NCBI GenBank assembly: GCA_016744335.1
Contig: JADGEO010000001.1
Span: forward strand, 178,740-242,739
DNA: 64,000 nt
Origin: Anaerolineales bacterium
Lineage (GTDB): Bacteria; Chloroflexota; Anaerolineae; Anaerolineales; Villigracilaceae
Reading direction: 5' to 3'
The notes under the pieces are model-generated. The model was not told the origin of the DNA. It worked only from the letters and a program-made list of their open reading frames with translations, and did no database searches. Each line of letters opens with the position of its first letter. The first letter of the stretch is position 1. This document shows positions 1-7,510 of the stretch, in pieces. The position numbers were made by a program, and so were the translations under genes.

Positions 1-301
1 AACGCAACAGTTCTTCTTTGGCTTTTTCTAAATCAGATTTATGGCGCGCATAATTCCCCTCTGCACCATAAGCCCCGCAATTTTCATGATTAACCAAGAT
101 AATTTCATTAATATCATGCAAAGTTTCAGATATTTTGATTTGTTTTAAAATATACTCAAAATCGAATACACCGCCCGCCAAAGAAACGCGGTCGTATTTA
201 CAGCTGGCATAGTTTTCACGAAGCCAAGCATCAAGATATTTTTGAAAACGAAAATCTATACAATGTACAATTACTGCGTCTGTCGTATGCTTTCCTGTCA
301 T
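1..301 (-). CDS. Carbonic-anhydrase-like protein, 3' end outside the window
   Basis: The minus strand from an ATG at 299-301 reads 100 codons without a stop and runs off the left edge, so only the N-terminal part is seen. Near the start it has Cys-Ile-Asp-Phe-Arg (residues 14-18) and later His-Glu-Asn-Cys-Gly. This is the Cys-x-Asp-x-Arg ... His-x-x-Cys arrangement of beta-class carbonic anhydrases, where Cys, His and Cys bind zinc and the Asp-Arg pair orders the active site. The start codon shares one base with the stop of the decayed transposase upstream (TAATG). The family is inferred from these motifs; a non-catalytic carbonic-anhydrase homologue is possible. Confidence 0.75.
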   Translation of the reverse strand, partial: MTGKHTTDAVIVHCIDFRFQKYLDAWLRENYASCKYDRVSLAGGVFDFEYILKQIKISETLHDINEIILVNHENCGAYGAEGNYARHKSDLEKAKEELLR

Positions 302-630
302 TAGTCCATCCATTCAAATAAATATTTGATATTATGCTCAATCTCAAATTTCTTGAGAAAAGCCATATACTCGTCCTGAAAATTTTGTTTGGCATAATGC
401 TTTTCTTAATTCAAAATATAATTATACACGTTTTCGATTTGCGAATGACTATAAGAAAATGTGCCATATCTTTTCTGCCAAGAAAACTTGCCTTTTATCC
501 AGTTACGGTCATTAATAAAATTTGTGGCATTATTCTTCACATCTCGAACAAGGTCTGATAACGCCATCGAGGGTTTAAGTCCGATAAAAAGATGAACATG
601 ATCAGAAACACCGTTAACGATAATTGGCAT
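301..630 (-). pseudogene. IS200-like (Y1/HUH) transposase remnant, truncated and interrupted
   Basis: The minus strand encodes the core of an IS200/REP-associated tyrosine transposase: the HUH motif as Asp-His-Val-His-Leu, the following Phe-Ile-Gly-Leu-Lys-Pro, and the catalytic tyrosine segment Tyr-Ile-Leu-Asn. An in-frame TAA at 406-408 then falls exactly where the family has the conserved Gln four residues after the Tyr, consistent with CAA to TAA. After it the same frame continues for 34 codons with family-like sequence (ending Tyr-Leu-Phe-Glu-Trp-Met-Asp) to a TAA at 301-303. The first roughly 45 residues of a normal protein are missing; a stop codon lies directly before the ATG at 628-630. 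The gene is dead by two separate lesions. Confidence 0.85.
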
Positions 631-650
631 TTATCCTTTGTTTTTAATAA

Positions 651-735
651 CCCCGAAGGGGTGGCTAAGTCATCCCTTCGGGATTTTCTGTTCTAACTGT
701 AGCGTTGTTATAATCCTAACATCTCTTCGGGATTA
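651..735. repeat. Cluster of short GC-rich hairpins
   Basis: Three small hairpins follow one another: CCCC-GAA-GGGG at 651-661, ATCCC-TTC-GGGAT at 672-684 and a variant of the second at 721-733. They sit where the missing 5' part of the transposase should be and downstream of the dihydropyrimidinase gene, so they may end its transcript or be what is left of an element end. Only the symmetry is directly visible. Confidence 0.5.
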
Positions 736-777
736 TAAAATCACACACTCATTTTCTTGAAGTCCTTGAGATACCTT

Positions 778-2196
778 CTATAAAACTTCCCCTTCTTTTC
801 TCTTAATAAACTCCCCTCCACCACGTTCGCCAAGCCATTTATCTCCATCGACTATTAATTTACCGCGCAAGAAAACCTTTTCGGGGTAGCCTTTCAACTC
901 CCAACCTTCAAAAAGATTATAGTCCGTACGGTGATGCGCCATCTCTACACCATATTTCACTTTCCTTTCGGGATTCCAAATTACAATATCGGCATCTGAA
1001 CCGGGGAGCAACGCACCTTTACGCGGATACATGCCAAAAATCTTAGCGGGATTAGTGCTCGTCATTGCTACAAATTGATTCGGGGTAATACGCCCCTTTA
1101 CCACGCCTTCTGTCCACATCACGGGCAGGCGGTCGCCCACGCCTGGTAAACCGTTGGGGATTTTCGTAAAATCGCCTACACCCAACTCTTTCCCGGGGAT
1201 GGCAATTTGCTCGCCCTCATAATCAATTGGCTGTGTGCCATCGAAGAAAAATGGACAATGGTCAGTAGCGATGGTTTGCATTTCACCACGCTCTACTGCT
1301 TGCCAAAGCCGCAGATTATCGGCTTCACTTCGCATGGGCGGGGAGCAAATCCACTTTGCGCCATCGGTTTGACGCATATGATCAATGGTAAAAAAGAGAT
1401 AAGGGGGACAAGTTTCTCCCATAACCTTAGCTCCGCGCTCGCGAGCATATTTGAGCATGTCGGCACCAATTGCCGTATTCATATGGACGATATAGAGCGA
1501 TGCGTCCGCCGCGTGTGCCATACCTGCTACCCTTAAAATAGCATCCCCTGCGCCCCAGCTTGGGCGCGTTAACGCGTGCCATTCGGCAGAGGTGTGTCCC
1601 TCAGCTAATGCTTCTTCGACCAACGTTTCTATCACATCCCCGTTTTCAGCATGAAGTAGTGTTAACATATTATGCTCACCAGCTATGCGCAAAATCTTGA
1701 AAATGCTACTATCATCGATACGCAAAACACCATTATAAGCCGTGAATATTTTTAAAGTAGTGATGCCCTCCTCTTTTAGCAGGGGAATTTCTTTGGCTAC
1801 CTGCTCATTAAAATTAACGATATTCATGTGAAAAGAGTAATCTATCGCGGCTTTGTCACCTGCTTTTTTATGCCACGCGTCTACACAGTCTTTAAGTGAA
1901 TCATAATCTTGATTAATAAAATCAATAGCGGTCGTTGTCCCACCAAACGCGGCGGCTTTATGCCCCGTATAATGGTCGTCAGATGAAACCGTGCCAAACA
2001 TGGGCAGTTCAAAGTGCGTGTGCGGGTCCACGCCTCCGGGCAGAATCAAGCCTCCGCACGCGTCAACCCGCTCAGCGTTGGGCGCAGACAAATCGCGTCC
2101 GATGGCAGAAATCTGCCCGGAATCGTCTATCAAAACATCCGCATCAAAAGTCTCAGATGCTGTAACTAAAGTTCCATTATGAATGAGTGTTGACAT
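778..2196 (-). CDS. hydA: Dihydropyrimidinase / D-hydantoinase
   Basis: This 472-residue cyclic amidohydrolase would open dihydropyrimidine or 5-substituted hydantoin rings in the cytoplasm. It has the first metal-binding pair as His59-x-His61 after Leu-Pro-Gly-Gly-Val-Asp-Pro, the lysine that becomes the carboxylated metal bridge at about Lys149 (Thr-Leu-Lys-Ile-Phe), later metal histidines in Leu-Leu-His-Ala-Glu and Ile-Val-His-Met, and the catalytic Asp in Ala-Thr-Asp-His-Cys. Length is normal for the family. The ATG overlaps the stop of the upstream membrane-protein gene by one base, so it is the last gene of a coupled operon. No other pyrimidine-catabolism gene is nearby, so the substrate is uncertain; allantoinase is less likely given the sequence pattern. 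Confidence 0.9.
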   Translation of the reverse strand: MSTLIHNGTLVTASETFDADVLIDDSGQISAIGRDLSAPNAERVDACGGLILPGGVDPHTHFELPMFGTVSSDDHYTGHKAAAFGGTTTAIDFINQDYDSLKDCVDAWHKKAGDKAAIDYSFHMNIVNFNEQVAKEIPLLKEEGITTLKIFTAYNGVLRIDDSSIFKILRIAGEHNMLTLLHAENGDVIETLVEEALAEGHTSAEWHALTRPSWGAGDAILRVAGMAHAADASLYIVHMNTAIGADMLKYARERGAKVMGETCPPYLFFTIDHMRQTDGAKWICSPPMRSEADNLRLWQAVERGEMQTIATDHCPFFFDGTQPIDYEGEQIAIPGKELGVGDFTKIPNGLPGVGDRLPVMWTEGVVKGRITPNQFVAMTSTNPAKIFGMYPRKGALLPGSDADIVIWNPERKVKYGVEMAHHRTDYNLFEGWELKGYPEKVFLRGKLIVDGDKWLGERGGGEFIKRKEGEVL

Positions 2197-3236
2197 TATT
2201 CTTCCTCCAGTGGCATAAAACCACGTCCTAAGATGTTTTTTGCAGGGACAACCATTACAAAGGCTTCAGGCGCAATTTCTACCACAATTTCTTTTAGCGT
2301 AGAAATTTCTGTGCTGGTAAGCGCAACCATTAAGACAGCGTGTTTTTCATGTGTATACGCGCCCTCACCTTTTAAGATGGTTGCCCCTCTGTGCATTTTT
2401 TTGTTGATATTCTGCGAAACTTTCTGCGGCTGGTCTGTGATTATCAACGTAACCAATTCTTGCCTTTTACGAGTTCTGCGGAACCAGGGCTTTTTTTCGG
2501 GCGATTGTTGCTCAAGCCCCTCTTCTGCATCATCTATGTCAAATCCCAGAATCTCTGGGTTAGCGAGAACCTCACCAGAGGCACGCCGTAATCGAACAGT
2601 AAAGAGAGCTAATGAAAAAATGAACACATAAAAAACAGCAACTGCATTCATAATCCATGCCCCATGAATATATTCTACAGAGGCATTTTGAACGACCTCA
2701 TAAAAAGAATTTGCAGGAGTAGGGTAAAGCGCCAGCCTACCAAACCAAGCAATGCCAACGATGAGGTAAATCCAGAGGTAATTGCGACGCAATCGGCGAC
2801 CGAGTGCCTCCAACTCAGAGATAGGAAAATCGGGGTGCAAGAGTGTTTCTGCCATGCTTTCTGCCCAGCCAGGTGAGGGTTTAAAAGGGGGCACGAGCAT
2901 AGCGGCAAAAAAATCTGTTTCCATCATGCGCACACGCGATGACCAAAGTTCAAAATATCGATAACGCCGCGCTTCGATAATGAGAAAAATGGTAACGAGC
3001 AATAAATTAAGTAGAATAACAAGATGAGAAACTTTTTGAGCAAAAGCCAGCGAAATAACCGCGCCTGTGGTAATCACAGCCCAATTTGTTGTTGCATCTA
3101 GGCGTTGCCGCCAGACGTTAGAACGATTCACCTCGGCACGAAAAAGATGTATCATGGCGGTATTGAATTCACCAGATTGAAGTTCGTAACCGCGATAGGT
3201 CCAGACAGGTTCTTCGGATAAATTATTTTCTGTCAT
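2196..3236 (-). CDS. DUF2270-like membrane protein with C-terminal DUF2179-like domain
   Basis: A 346-residue protein with about four predicted membrane segments (near residues 52-66, 69-88, 151-170 and 190-215). The N-terminal part, with a soluble helix rich in Arg and Glu followed by a membrane hairpin, resembles the DUF2270 family. The last 85 residues resemble the DUF2179 domain at the end of YitT-type membrane proteins: His-Arg-Gly-Ala-Thr-Ile, Gly-Ala-Tyr-Thr, then a beta-rich stretch ending in Val-Leu-Gly-Arg-Gly-Phe style residues. Neither domain has a firm function. Its ends overlap both neighbours by one base, indicating translational coupling. Domain names are from memory of the families and were not searched. 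Confidence 0.7.
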   Translation of the reverse strand: MTENNLSEEPVWTYRGYELQSGEFNTAMIHLFRAEVNRSNVWRQRLDATTNWAVITTGAVISLAFAQKVSHLVILLNLLLVTIFLIIEARRYRYFELWSSRVRMMETDFFAAMLVPPFKPSPGWAESMAETLLHPDFPISELEALGRRLRRNYLWIYLIVGIAWFGRLALYPTPANSFYEVVQNASVEYIHGAWIMNAVAVFYVFIFSLALFTVRLRRASGEVLANPEILGFDIDDAEEGLEQQSPEKKPWFRRTRKRQELVTLIITDQPQKVSQNINKKMHRGATILKGEGAYTHEKHAVLMVALTSTEISTLKEIVVEIAPEAFVMVVPAKNILGRGFMPLEEE

Positions 3237-3802
3237 TATTTCTTCTCCCCATCATACGATGGCTCTAATTCTTCAATGCCAAGTAGCGCAACCAATAATG
3301 CAGGATCAAGATCAATTTCTGGCAACTTAACTTTATACAACGAAGAATTTTCAGCCCGCTCACGCAAAGACTTCCATAATAATTTACGCTCATCATTTTT
3401 TACGGCTAAATCATTTAAAGTTTCTGCTTGAAGCAAATACTCTCCCGTTGTGTAGAGAAAGGTTAGTCTTTTCCATTTTTTCGCCAAAATAGGGTTTGGC
3501 AACTTCTCTAGCGCACCAAGTTGGACTTTATAATACTCCTCATGGGCACGGGGATGGTCGGCTTCATCGCGCAAAAGTTCGGCGCGAGAAACTAATTCGT
3601 GACCACGCACAGGGACAATAAATTCAATTCTGCCCCCTCTCTTAGCAAAAGATGAAGGTTGATAAAAAGCAAGATAATCAACAGAAAGAACTTTGGGCGC
3701 GGTACGAAGCGGAATTCTATACCAGCCCAAAAGTCGCGCAATCTCCAGATCTCGTGGAGAAGGGATAAGGCAAACAAGGATTAAATCTGTAGGGGAAATC
3801 AT
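3236..3802 (-). CDS. Hypothetical protein, first gene of the dihydropyrimidinase operon
   Basis: A 188-residue soluble protein that I do not recognise. It starts with a short hydrophobic beta strand (Ile-Leu-Val-Cys-Leu-Ile-Pro-Ser-Pro) and an Arg-Asp-Leu-Glu-Ile-Ala-Arg helix, then has mixed helix and strand content and many charged residues; there is no signal peptide or membrane segment. Its stop overlaps the ATG of the DUF2270-like gene. The early segment Leu-Gly-Trp-Tyr-Arg-Ile-Pro-Leu-Arg and the hydrophobic Tyr-Leu-Ala-Phe-Tyr strand look like part of a compact nucleic-acid or nucleotide-binding fold, but that is only an impression. Confidence 0.7.
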   Translation of the reverse strand: MISPTDLILVCLIPSPRDLEIARLLGWYRIPLRTAPKVLSVDYLAFYQPSSFAKRGGRIEFIVPVRGHELVSRAELLRDEADHPRAHEEYYKVQLGALEKLPNPILAKKWKRLTFLYTTGEYLLQAETLNDLAVKNDERKLLWKSLRERAENSSLYKVKLPEIDLDPALLVALLGIEELEPSYDGEKK

Positions 3803-3851
3803 AACTTTATTTTATCGCATAAATACAACTATCACGCAAATTCGTAATAAA

Positions 3852-3882
3852 AAAGACCGAAGATTTTTAATCTTCGGTCTTT
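3852..3882. terminator. Bidirectional rho-independent terminator
   Basis: A 12-bp perfect stem (AAAGACCGAAGA / TCTTCGGTCTTT) with an AT-rich loop has A-runs on one side and T-rich sequence on the other. It follows nothing on the plus strand; on the minus strand it lies between the PLP-enzyme gene, whose stop is at 3908, and the operon starting at 3802, so it separates the two transcription units. Confidence 0.85.
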
Positions 3883-3907
3883 GGTCTTATATCTACAGTC
3901 TTAGGTA

Positions 3908-5374
3908 TTAGAGAAGCCCAACATCTTTGTTGAATTCGTTAATCAATTCATCAATTTCATCTGCTTGGCTTTGAATGTCAGTGAAATAGTCTTTATCGTA
4001 CCATTGTGCCTGAATTTCTTCATGGGTTTTGCCTTGTTGCTCAACCCAAGTGTAATACTTAAGGTTATGAACACGGCGGCGAGCGGTGTAGGTTAGTTCT
4101 TCGAGATTATCGGTTGTTTGACCAATTAACCAGCGAGAGAAATCGGCGGCGGCGTTGGCTTCGGTATATTCGCCCAATTCTTCGTGCATTTCTACGAGAC
4201 GAGATTGATAAAGTTCCATAGAATCAGTCAAAACGGTGAGCATAATATCGTTTTCGCCCATTTCGTAGTATTTAGCGGCTTTAATTGCCGAAAGAACATT
4301 AGAAATACCAGAGAAACCCATTAGGTTTAGTTGAGAAACAACTTCTTCTGAAACACCTTGCTCTATAAGGTATTTCTGACCCGCTTCTTCATTAAAAAGG
4401 CGGCTCAAGTTAACTACGGCGTTGTCATCAATAGCTACAATCATGTCTGTATTCTTCGAGTTATGAATCCACGGGACGTGTTTGTCGCCAATGCCTTCAA
4501 TGCGATGTGCACCGAAACCATTTTCGAGCAAAGTTGGGCATTGCAATGCTTCACTAGCAACAATTTTGCTCTGAGGATAAAGTTGTTTCAAATAATCGCC
4601 CGCCGCAATAGTGCCAGCAGAGCCAGTAGCAGAAGCCAAACCACGATAGGTATCATCTTCACCCATAACTTTTTCGAGAATTTCTTCTAAAGCATGACCA
4701 GTGATTTCATAATGCCAAAGATAATTGCCAAATTCATCAAACTGATTAAAAATCATCAAATCTTCGCCAGATTCGCGCAATTCCCAGCATTTATCGAAAA
4801 TTTCTTTCACATTCGATTCGCTACCAGGGGTTTTGATTGTCTCACCAGCAACACCTGCCAGCCAATCAAAACGTTCTTTAGACATTTCTTCGGGCAAAAT
4901 CGCAATAGATTCACAAGCCAAAAGAGCAGAATCATACGCACCGCCACGACAATAATTGCCCGTAGAGGGCCAAACTGCTTTTTGCGTGGTTGGGTCAAAT
5001 TGGCCAGTTACCAAACGGGGAGCCAAACATCCATAAGCCGCGCCAACTTTATGCGAACCAGTCGGAAGCCACTTCCCTACTAAGACAACAATCCGTGCAT
5101 CTACGCCGGTCAACTCTTTGGGGAGCTCAAGATAATTCACATCACCAAAATCACCACCCTCTACCACACCTTCGTTTTTCCAAGTAATTCTAAAAAGGTT
5201 CAAAGGATTAATATCCCACAAACCAACATCTTTTAATTGCTCTTTAATCTTCTCTGGGATCAAATCAGGGTTTTTCATCTGTGCAAAAGTCGGGAAAATG
5301 ATATTTCGCTCACGTGCGCGCTCTACAGCACGTTCACGTCTTTCTTTCATTACGGTTAAATCAATTTTAGCCAT
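3908..5374 (-). CDS. PLP-dependent beta-replacement/elimination enzyme (threonine synthase/cysteate synthase fold)
   Basis: A 488-residue fold-type II PLP enzyme. The Schiff-base lysine is probably Lys109 in Gly-Ser-His-Lys-Val-Gly-Ala, and the phosphate-binding Gly-Ser-Ala-Gly-Thr-Ile loop lies in the middle of the chain. Length and the long Glu-rich C-terminal helix region fit a group of uncharacterised PLP-dependent synthases found in anaerobes and archaea rather than classical cysteine synthase (about 310 residues). The exact reaction cannot be read from sequence. It is monocistronic: a terminator follows it and a palindrome precedes it. The start was chosen because AGGAG lies a few bases upstream of the ATG on the minus strand. 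Confidence 0.85.
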   Translation of the reverse strand: MAKIDLTVMKERRERAVERARERNIIFPTFAQMKNPDLIPEKIKEQLKDVGLWDINPLNLFRITWKNEGVVEGGDFGDVNYLELPKELTGVDARIVVLVGKWLPTGSHKVGAAYGCLAPRLVTGQFDPTTQKAVWPSTGNYCRGGAYDSALLACESIAILPEEMSKERFDWLAGVAGETIKTPGSESNVKEIFDKCWELRESGEDLMIFNQFDEFGNYLWHYEITGHALEEILEKVMGEDDTYRGLASATGSAGTIAAGDYLKQLYPQSKIVASEALQCPTLLENGFGAHRIEGIGDKHVPWIHNSKNTDMIVAIDDNAVVNLSRLFNEEAGQKYLIEQGVSEEVVSQLNLMGFSGISNVLSAIKAAKYYEMGENDIMLTVLTDSMELYQSRLVEMHEELGEYTEANAAADFSRWLIGQTTDNLEELTYTARRRVHNLKYYTWVEQQGKTHEEIQAQWYDKDYFTDIQSQADEIDELINEFNKDVGLL

Positions 5375-5415
5375 TTGGGTCTCCTAAAGGGTTGAAAATT
5401 TAAAGTTTAAGTTAC

Positions 5416-5432
5416 AAGTTGTCAGACAACTT
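5416..5432. promoter_or_regulatory. Perfect 17-bp palindrome upstream of the PLP enzyme
   Basis: AAGTTGTC-A-GACAACTT is an 8-bp perfect inverted repeat about 42 bases before the start codon of the PLP-enzyme gene. Size and position suit an operator for a dimeric repressor; a weak RNA hairpin is the alternative. Confidence 0.45.
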
Positions 5433-5485
5433 GGATTATATACTAAAAACGAACAGATGGATAGGGATTCTCAGGCAACCAAACT

Positions 5486-5641
5486 GGATGAAGTCCCGTT
5501 TCACGCGCGTTTTGGGCTGGAGTGCTGATGCTCAAACTGAGTGCGACGTGAGCGGCACTCCGCCATATTCATTTACGCCAAAAAATTGTTTATCGGTCGG
5601 CACTCCAGTTGAGGCCACGCGCGTTGCAGTGTACTTCATCC
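5486..5641. repeat. MITE-like element, full copy A
   Basis: About 156 bp with imperfect terminal inverted repeats of roughly 44 bp. Each end starts GGATGAAGT, has the core ACGCGCGT about 8-10 bp further in, and then CTGGAGTGC. It encodes no protein. The same end sequence recurs at 9398-9547, 25230-25274 and 59689-59742, so this is a dispersed, non-autonomous element. The remaining gap between the PLP gene and fmdB holds only this, the palindrome and a terminator. Confidence 0.6.
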
Positions 5642-5652
5642 CCCTTAAAAAC

Positions 5653-5684
5653 AAAAATGCGCCTCTTAATTTAGGCGCATTTTT
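5653..5684. terminator. Rho-independent terminator downstream of the FmdB gene
   Basis: Perfect 12-bp stem AAAAATGCGCCT / AGGCGCATTTTT around an eight-base loop, 16 bases after the stop of the minus-strand zinc-ribbon gene. The A/T-rich stem ends supply the U-tract in either direction. Confidence 0.8.
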
Positions 5685-5699
5685 AGATTATACAAAAAA

Positions 5700-6014
5700 T
5701 CATTCTTTCTTTTTCTTTGTTTTGCTTTCTTTCGGCGCAGATTCTGCCTTTTTCTCGCTCCCTTTCTTTTCTTTCTTATCACTTTTTGGGGATTTTTCTT
5801 CTTTATCTTTTTTACGAGATTCTTTTCCCGAAGGGGAGCGGTTATCTGTTGCGTAAAATCCTGAGCCTTTGAATACAATGCCTACAGGTCTATAGACTCT
5901 GTGCAGGCTTTCTTCTTCACATTCTGGGCAAATCGTTTTGGTGGGGTCGTTGAACCCCTCTTTTTCATCAAATTGGATACCGCAATTTTCACAGCGATAA
6001 GTATATACGGGCAT
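5700..6014 (-). CDS. FmdB-family zinc ribbon protein with lysine-rich tail
   Basis: A 104-residue protein. Residues 1-45 form a rubredoxin-like zinc ribbon with Cys8-x-x-Cys11 and Cys29-x-x-Cys32, beginning Met-Pro-Val-Tyr-Thr-Tyr as in the FmdB/CxxC regulatory family. A conserved Gly-Ser-Gly-Phe-Tyr segment follows. The last 45 residues are almost all Lys, Glu and Ser and are likely disordered. The family is small and its function unsettled; a role in regulation or metal handling is usual speculation. It is divergent from the selenoprotein gene, so the 120-bp space between them may hold both promoters. Confidence 0.85.
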   Translation of the reverse strand: MPVYTYRCENCGIQFDEKEGFNDPTKTICPECEEESLHRVYRPVGIVFKGSGFYATDNRSPSGKESRKKDKEEKSPKSDKKEKKGSEKKAESAPKESKTKKKKE

Positions 6015-6070
6015 AACATTTCCTTAAGTAAGTTTCAATAGCGGCGTGATTATAGCGCGCTTATATTTAG

Positions 6071-6101
6071 GTGACAAGACCTTAGGAGTGCGTGTTATAA
6101 T
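6071..6101 (+). promoter_or_regulatory. Candidate promoter for the SelW-like gene
   Basis: TATAAT at 6096-6101 is a consensus -10 box; the best -35 match is GTGACA at 6071-6076, with a long 19-base spacer. Transcription would start near 6108, about 28 bases before the ATG. Confidence 0.4.
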
Positions 6102-6135
6102 TTTCTAATACTTTCAGGAAAAATAGGAGAAAGAA

Positions 6136-6372
6136 ATGCTCAAAATTAGTATTACCTATTGCGCAGTCTGACATTATACAGACAGAGCCGTCGGTCTGAT
6201 GGCTGAGTTGACCAAAGCCTTTGAATATGAGATTGAAGAGATTTCATTAATCCCTTCTGGTGGGGGAAAATTTGAAGTTGTGATAAATAACAATTTGGTA
6301 TATTCCAAATTGAGAACAAATCGACATGCCGAACCGGGCGAAGTTTTAGGGCTGGTTCGTAAAATTATTTAA
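6136..6372 (+). CDS. SelW/Rdx-family selenoprotein, UGA read as selenocysteine
   Basis: From ATG 6136, with AGGAGA six bases upstream, the frame runs 78 codons to TAA 6370-6372 but crosses TGA at 6169-6171 (codon 12). Reading that TGA as Sec gives Tyr-Cys-Ala-Val-Sec, the CxxU redox motif of SelW-like Rdx proteins in a thioredoxin-like fold. Downstream the protein keeps family features: Arg-Ala-Val then a helix, an acidic strand, Ser-Gly-Gly-Gly-Lys-Phe-Glu-Val, and a closing Glu-Pro-Gly-Glu-Val helix. Sequence on both sides of the TGA is clearly one protein, so a chance ORF break is unlikely. A short hairpin follows the UGA. If true the genome must encode SelA, SelB, SelD and tRNA-Sec. A pseudogene with Cys to stop mutation is the alternative. 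Confidence 0.85.
6179..6198 (+). promoter_or_regulatory. SECIS-like hairpin after the UGA codon
   Basis: CAGAC-A-GA [GCCG] TC-G-GTCTG folds as five plus two pairs with one A-G mismatch, apical loop 16-19 bases after the UGA. Bacterial SECIS elements lie immediately 3' of UGA inside the coding region at this distance; sequence conservation is poor, so only position and fold support it. Confidence 0.5.
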
Positions 6373-6414
6373 CAAATATACTGCTGTGAATGCTAATTTA
6401 AGGAGATTGTGTAA

Positions 6415-7425
6415 ATGTTCGAAGAAAAAACAGTTCTTACAGGTATAAAACCAACTGGAACACCTCACTTAGGGAATCTAGTCGGCGCAATAAAGCCAGT
6501 TATTGACATGAGCAATGAGGCAGAAAAATCATATATTTTCATTGCAGACCTTCATGCGCTAAATGCAGTTCGAGATAGTGATTTGATTAAGAAATGGACA
6601 AATGAAGTTGCGGCAACCTTTTTGGCACTTGGGTTAGACACAAAAAAAGCGGTGTTCTTTCGGCAATCTGATGTGTCTGAGATTTATAAATTAACGGTTA
6701 TGTTAATGAATGTCACTTCAAAAGGTTTGATGAATAGGTCCCATGCTTATAAGGCTGTTTCTGCTGAAAATGTAGAAAATGGCAATGCGCCCGATGCTGG
6801 AATCAATATGGGGCTTTATACTTACCCAATTTTGATGGCGGCAGATATTCTTTTATATAATACAGATGTTGTTCCCGTAGGACAAGATCAAAAGCAACAC
6901 GTAGAAATGGCAAGAGATATTGCAGGAAGTTTCAACCACACTTATAACGATGAAGTTCTTGTTGTTCCTGAGCCTGTAATTCCGAAGGCGACCAGTGCTA
7001 TACCTGGGCTTGATGGAAGAAAAATGAGTAAAAGCTATGAGAATCATATTCCCATATTTGCTGAGCCTAAAAAACTCAAAAAATCAATTATGAGAATAGT
7101 CACCGATTCAAAACGCCCCGAAGATCCTAAAGACCCTGACGATTCAACTATTTACCAACTTTATCAACATTTTGCTCCTAAAGACAAAGCAGATGAAATG
7201 CGCAAGCAGTTTACCAGCGGCGGCTTAGGTTACGGTGATGCCAAGAAAATGCTTTTTGAAATGATTGACACAAGCATAGAAGAGTCTCGGTCAAAATACT
7301 ACGAGTTATTAGCCCATCCTGAAAAGATTGACGAAGTATTAGAAGATGGCGCAAAAAGAGCACAAGCTGTCGCTGTCGAAACTGTGAATAAGGTTTCAAA
7401 AGCCATGCTAGGTAAGATAATCTAA
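6415..7425 (+). CDS. trpS: Tryptophanyl-tRNA synthetase
   Basis: A 336-residue class I aminoacyl-tRNA synthetase that charges tRNA-Trp. The HIGH-type signature reads Pro-His-Leu-Gly-Asn (residues 17-21) after Gly-Ile-Lys-Pro-Thr-Gly, and the KMSKS loop is intact (Gly-Arg-Lys-Met-Ser-Lys-Ser). Asp and Gln residues of the tryptophan pocket (Val-Gly-Gln-Asp-Gln) are visible. An AGGAG motif lies 10 bases before the ATG. It starts 42 bp after the selenoprotein stop in the same direction and could share its transcript. A hairpin separates it from dtd. Confidence 0.96.
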   Translation: MFEEKTVLTGIKPTGTPHLGNLVGAIKPVIDMSNEAEKSYIFIADLHALNAVRDSDLIKKWTNEVAATFLALGLDTKKAVFFRQSDVSEIYKLTVMLMNVTSKGLMNRSHAYKAVSAENVENGNAPDAGINMGLYTYPILMAADILLYNTDVVPVGQDQKQHVEMARDIAGSFNHTYNDEVLVVPEPVIPKATSAIPGLDGRKMSKSYENHIPIFAEPKKLKKSIMRIVTDSKRPEDPKDPDDSTIYQLYQHFAPKDKADEMRKQFTSGGLGYGDAKKMLFEMIDTSIEESRSKYYELLAHPEKIDEVLEDGAKRAQAVAVETVNKVSKAMLGKII

Positions 7426-7450
7426 CCCTTTTGAAATTTACGAAAAGCAC

Positions 7451-7493
7451 AAAGCGTGAAACGTGACATTTTTTCTGCCATGTTTCACGCTTT
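7451..7493. terminator. Hairpin between trpS and dtd
   Basis: Perfect 12-bp arms AAAGCGTGAAAC / GTTTCACGCTTT with a T-rich 19-base loop, starting 26 bases after the trpS stop and ending 17 bases before dtd. There is no clean U-run after it on the plus strand, so it may be a weak terminator, an mRNA processing site or a repeat. Confidence 0.5.
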
Positions 7494-7510
7494 ACGCTTT
7501 AGGAAAAAAT

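Noticed and set aside
1207..1536. Plus-strand frame inside hydA
   Set aside because: Antisense shadow of a well-conserved enzyme.
5419..5856. Plus-strand 145-residue open frame overlapping fmdB
   Set aside because: It lies over the MITE-like repeat and the Lys-rich tail of the minus-strand zinc-ribbon gene; its Phe/Ser-rich end is the antisense of that tail.
7463..7510. Earlier ATG for dtd
   Set aside because: Lies in the loop of the hairpin and gives a 16-residue extension absent in the family.
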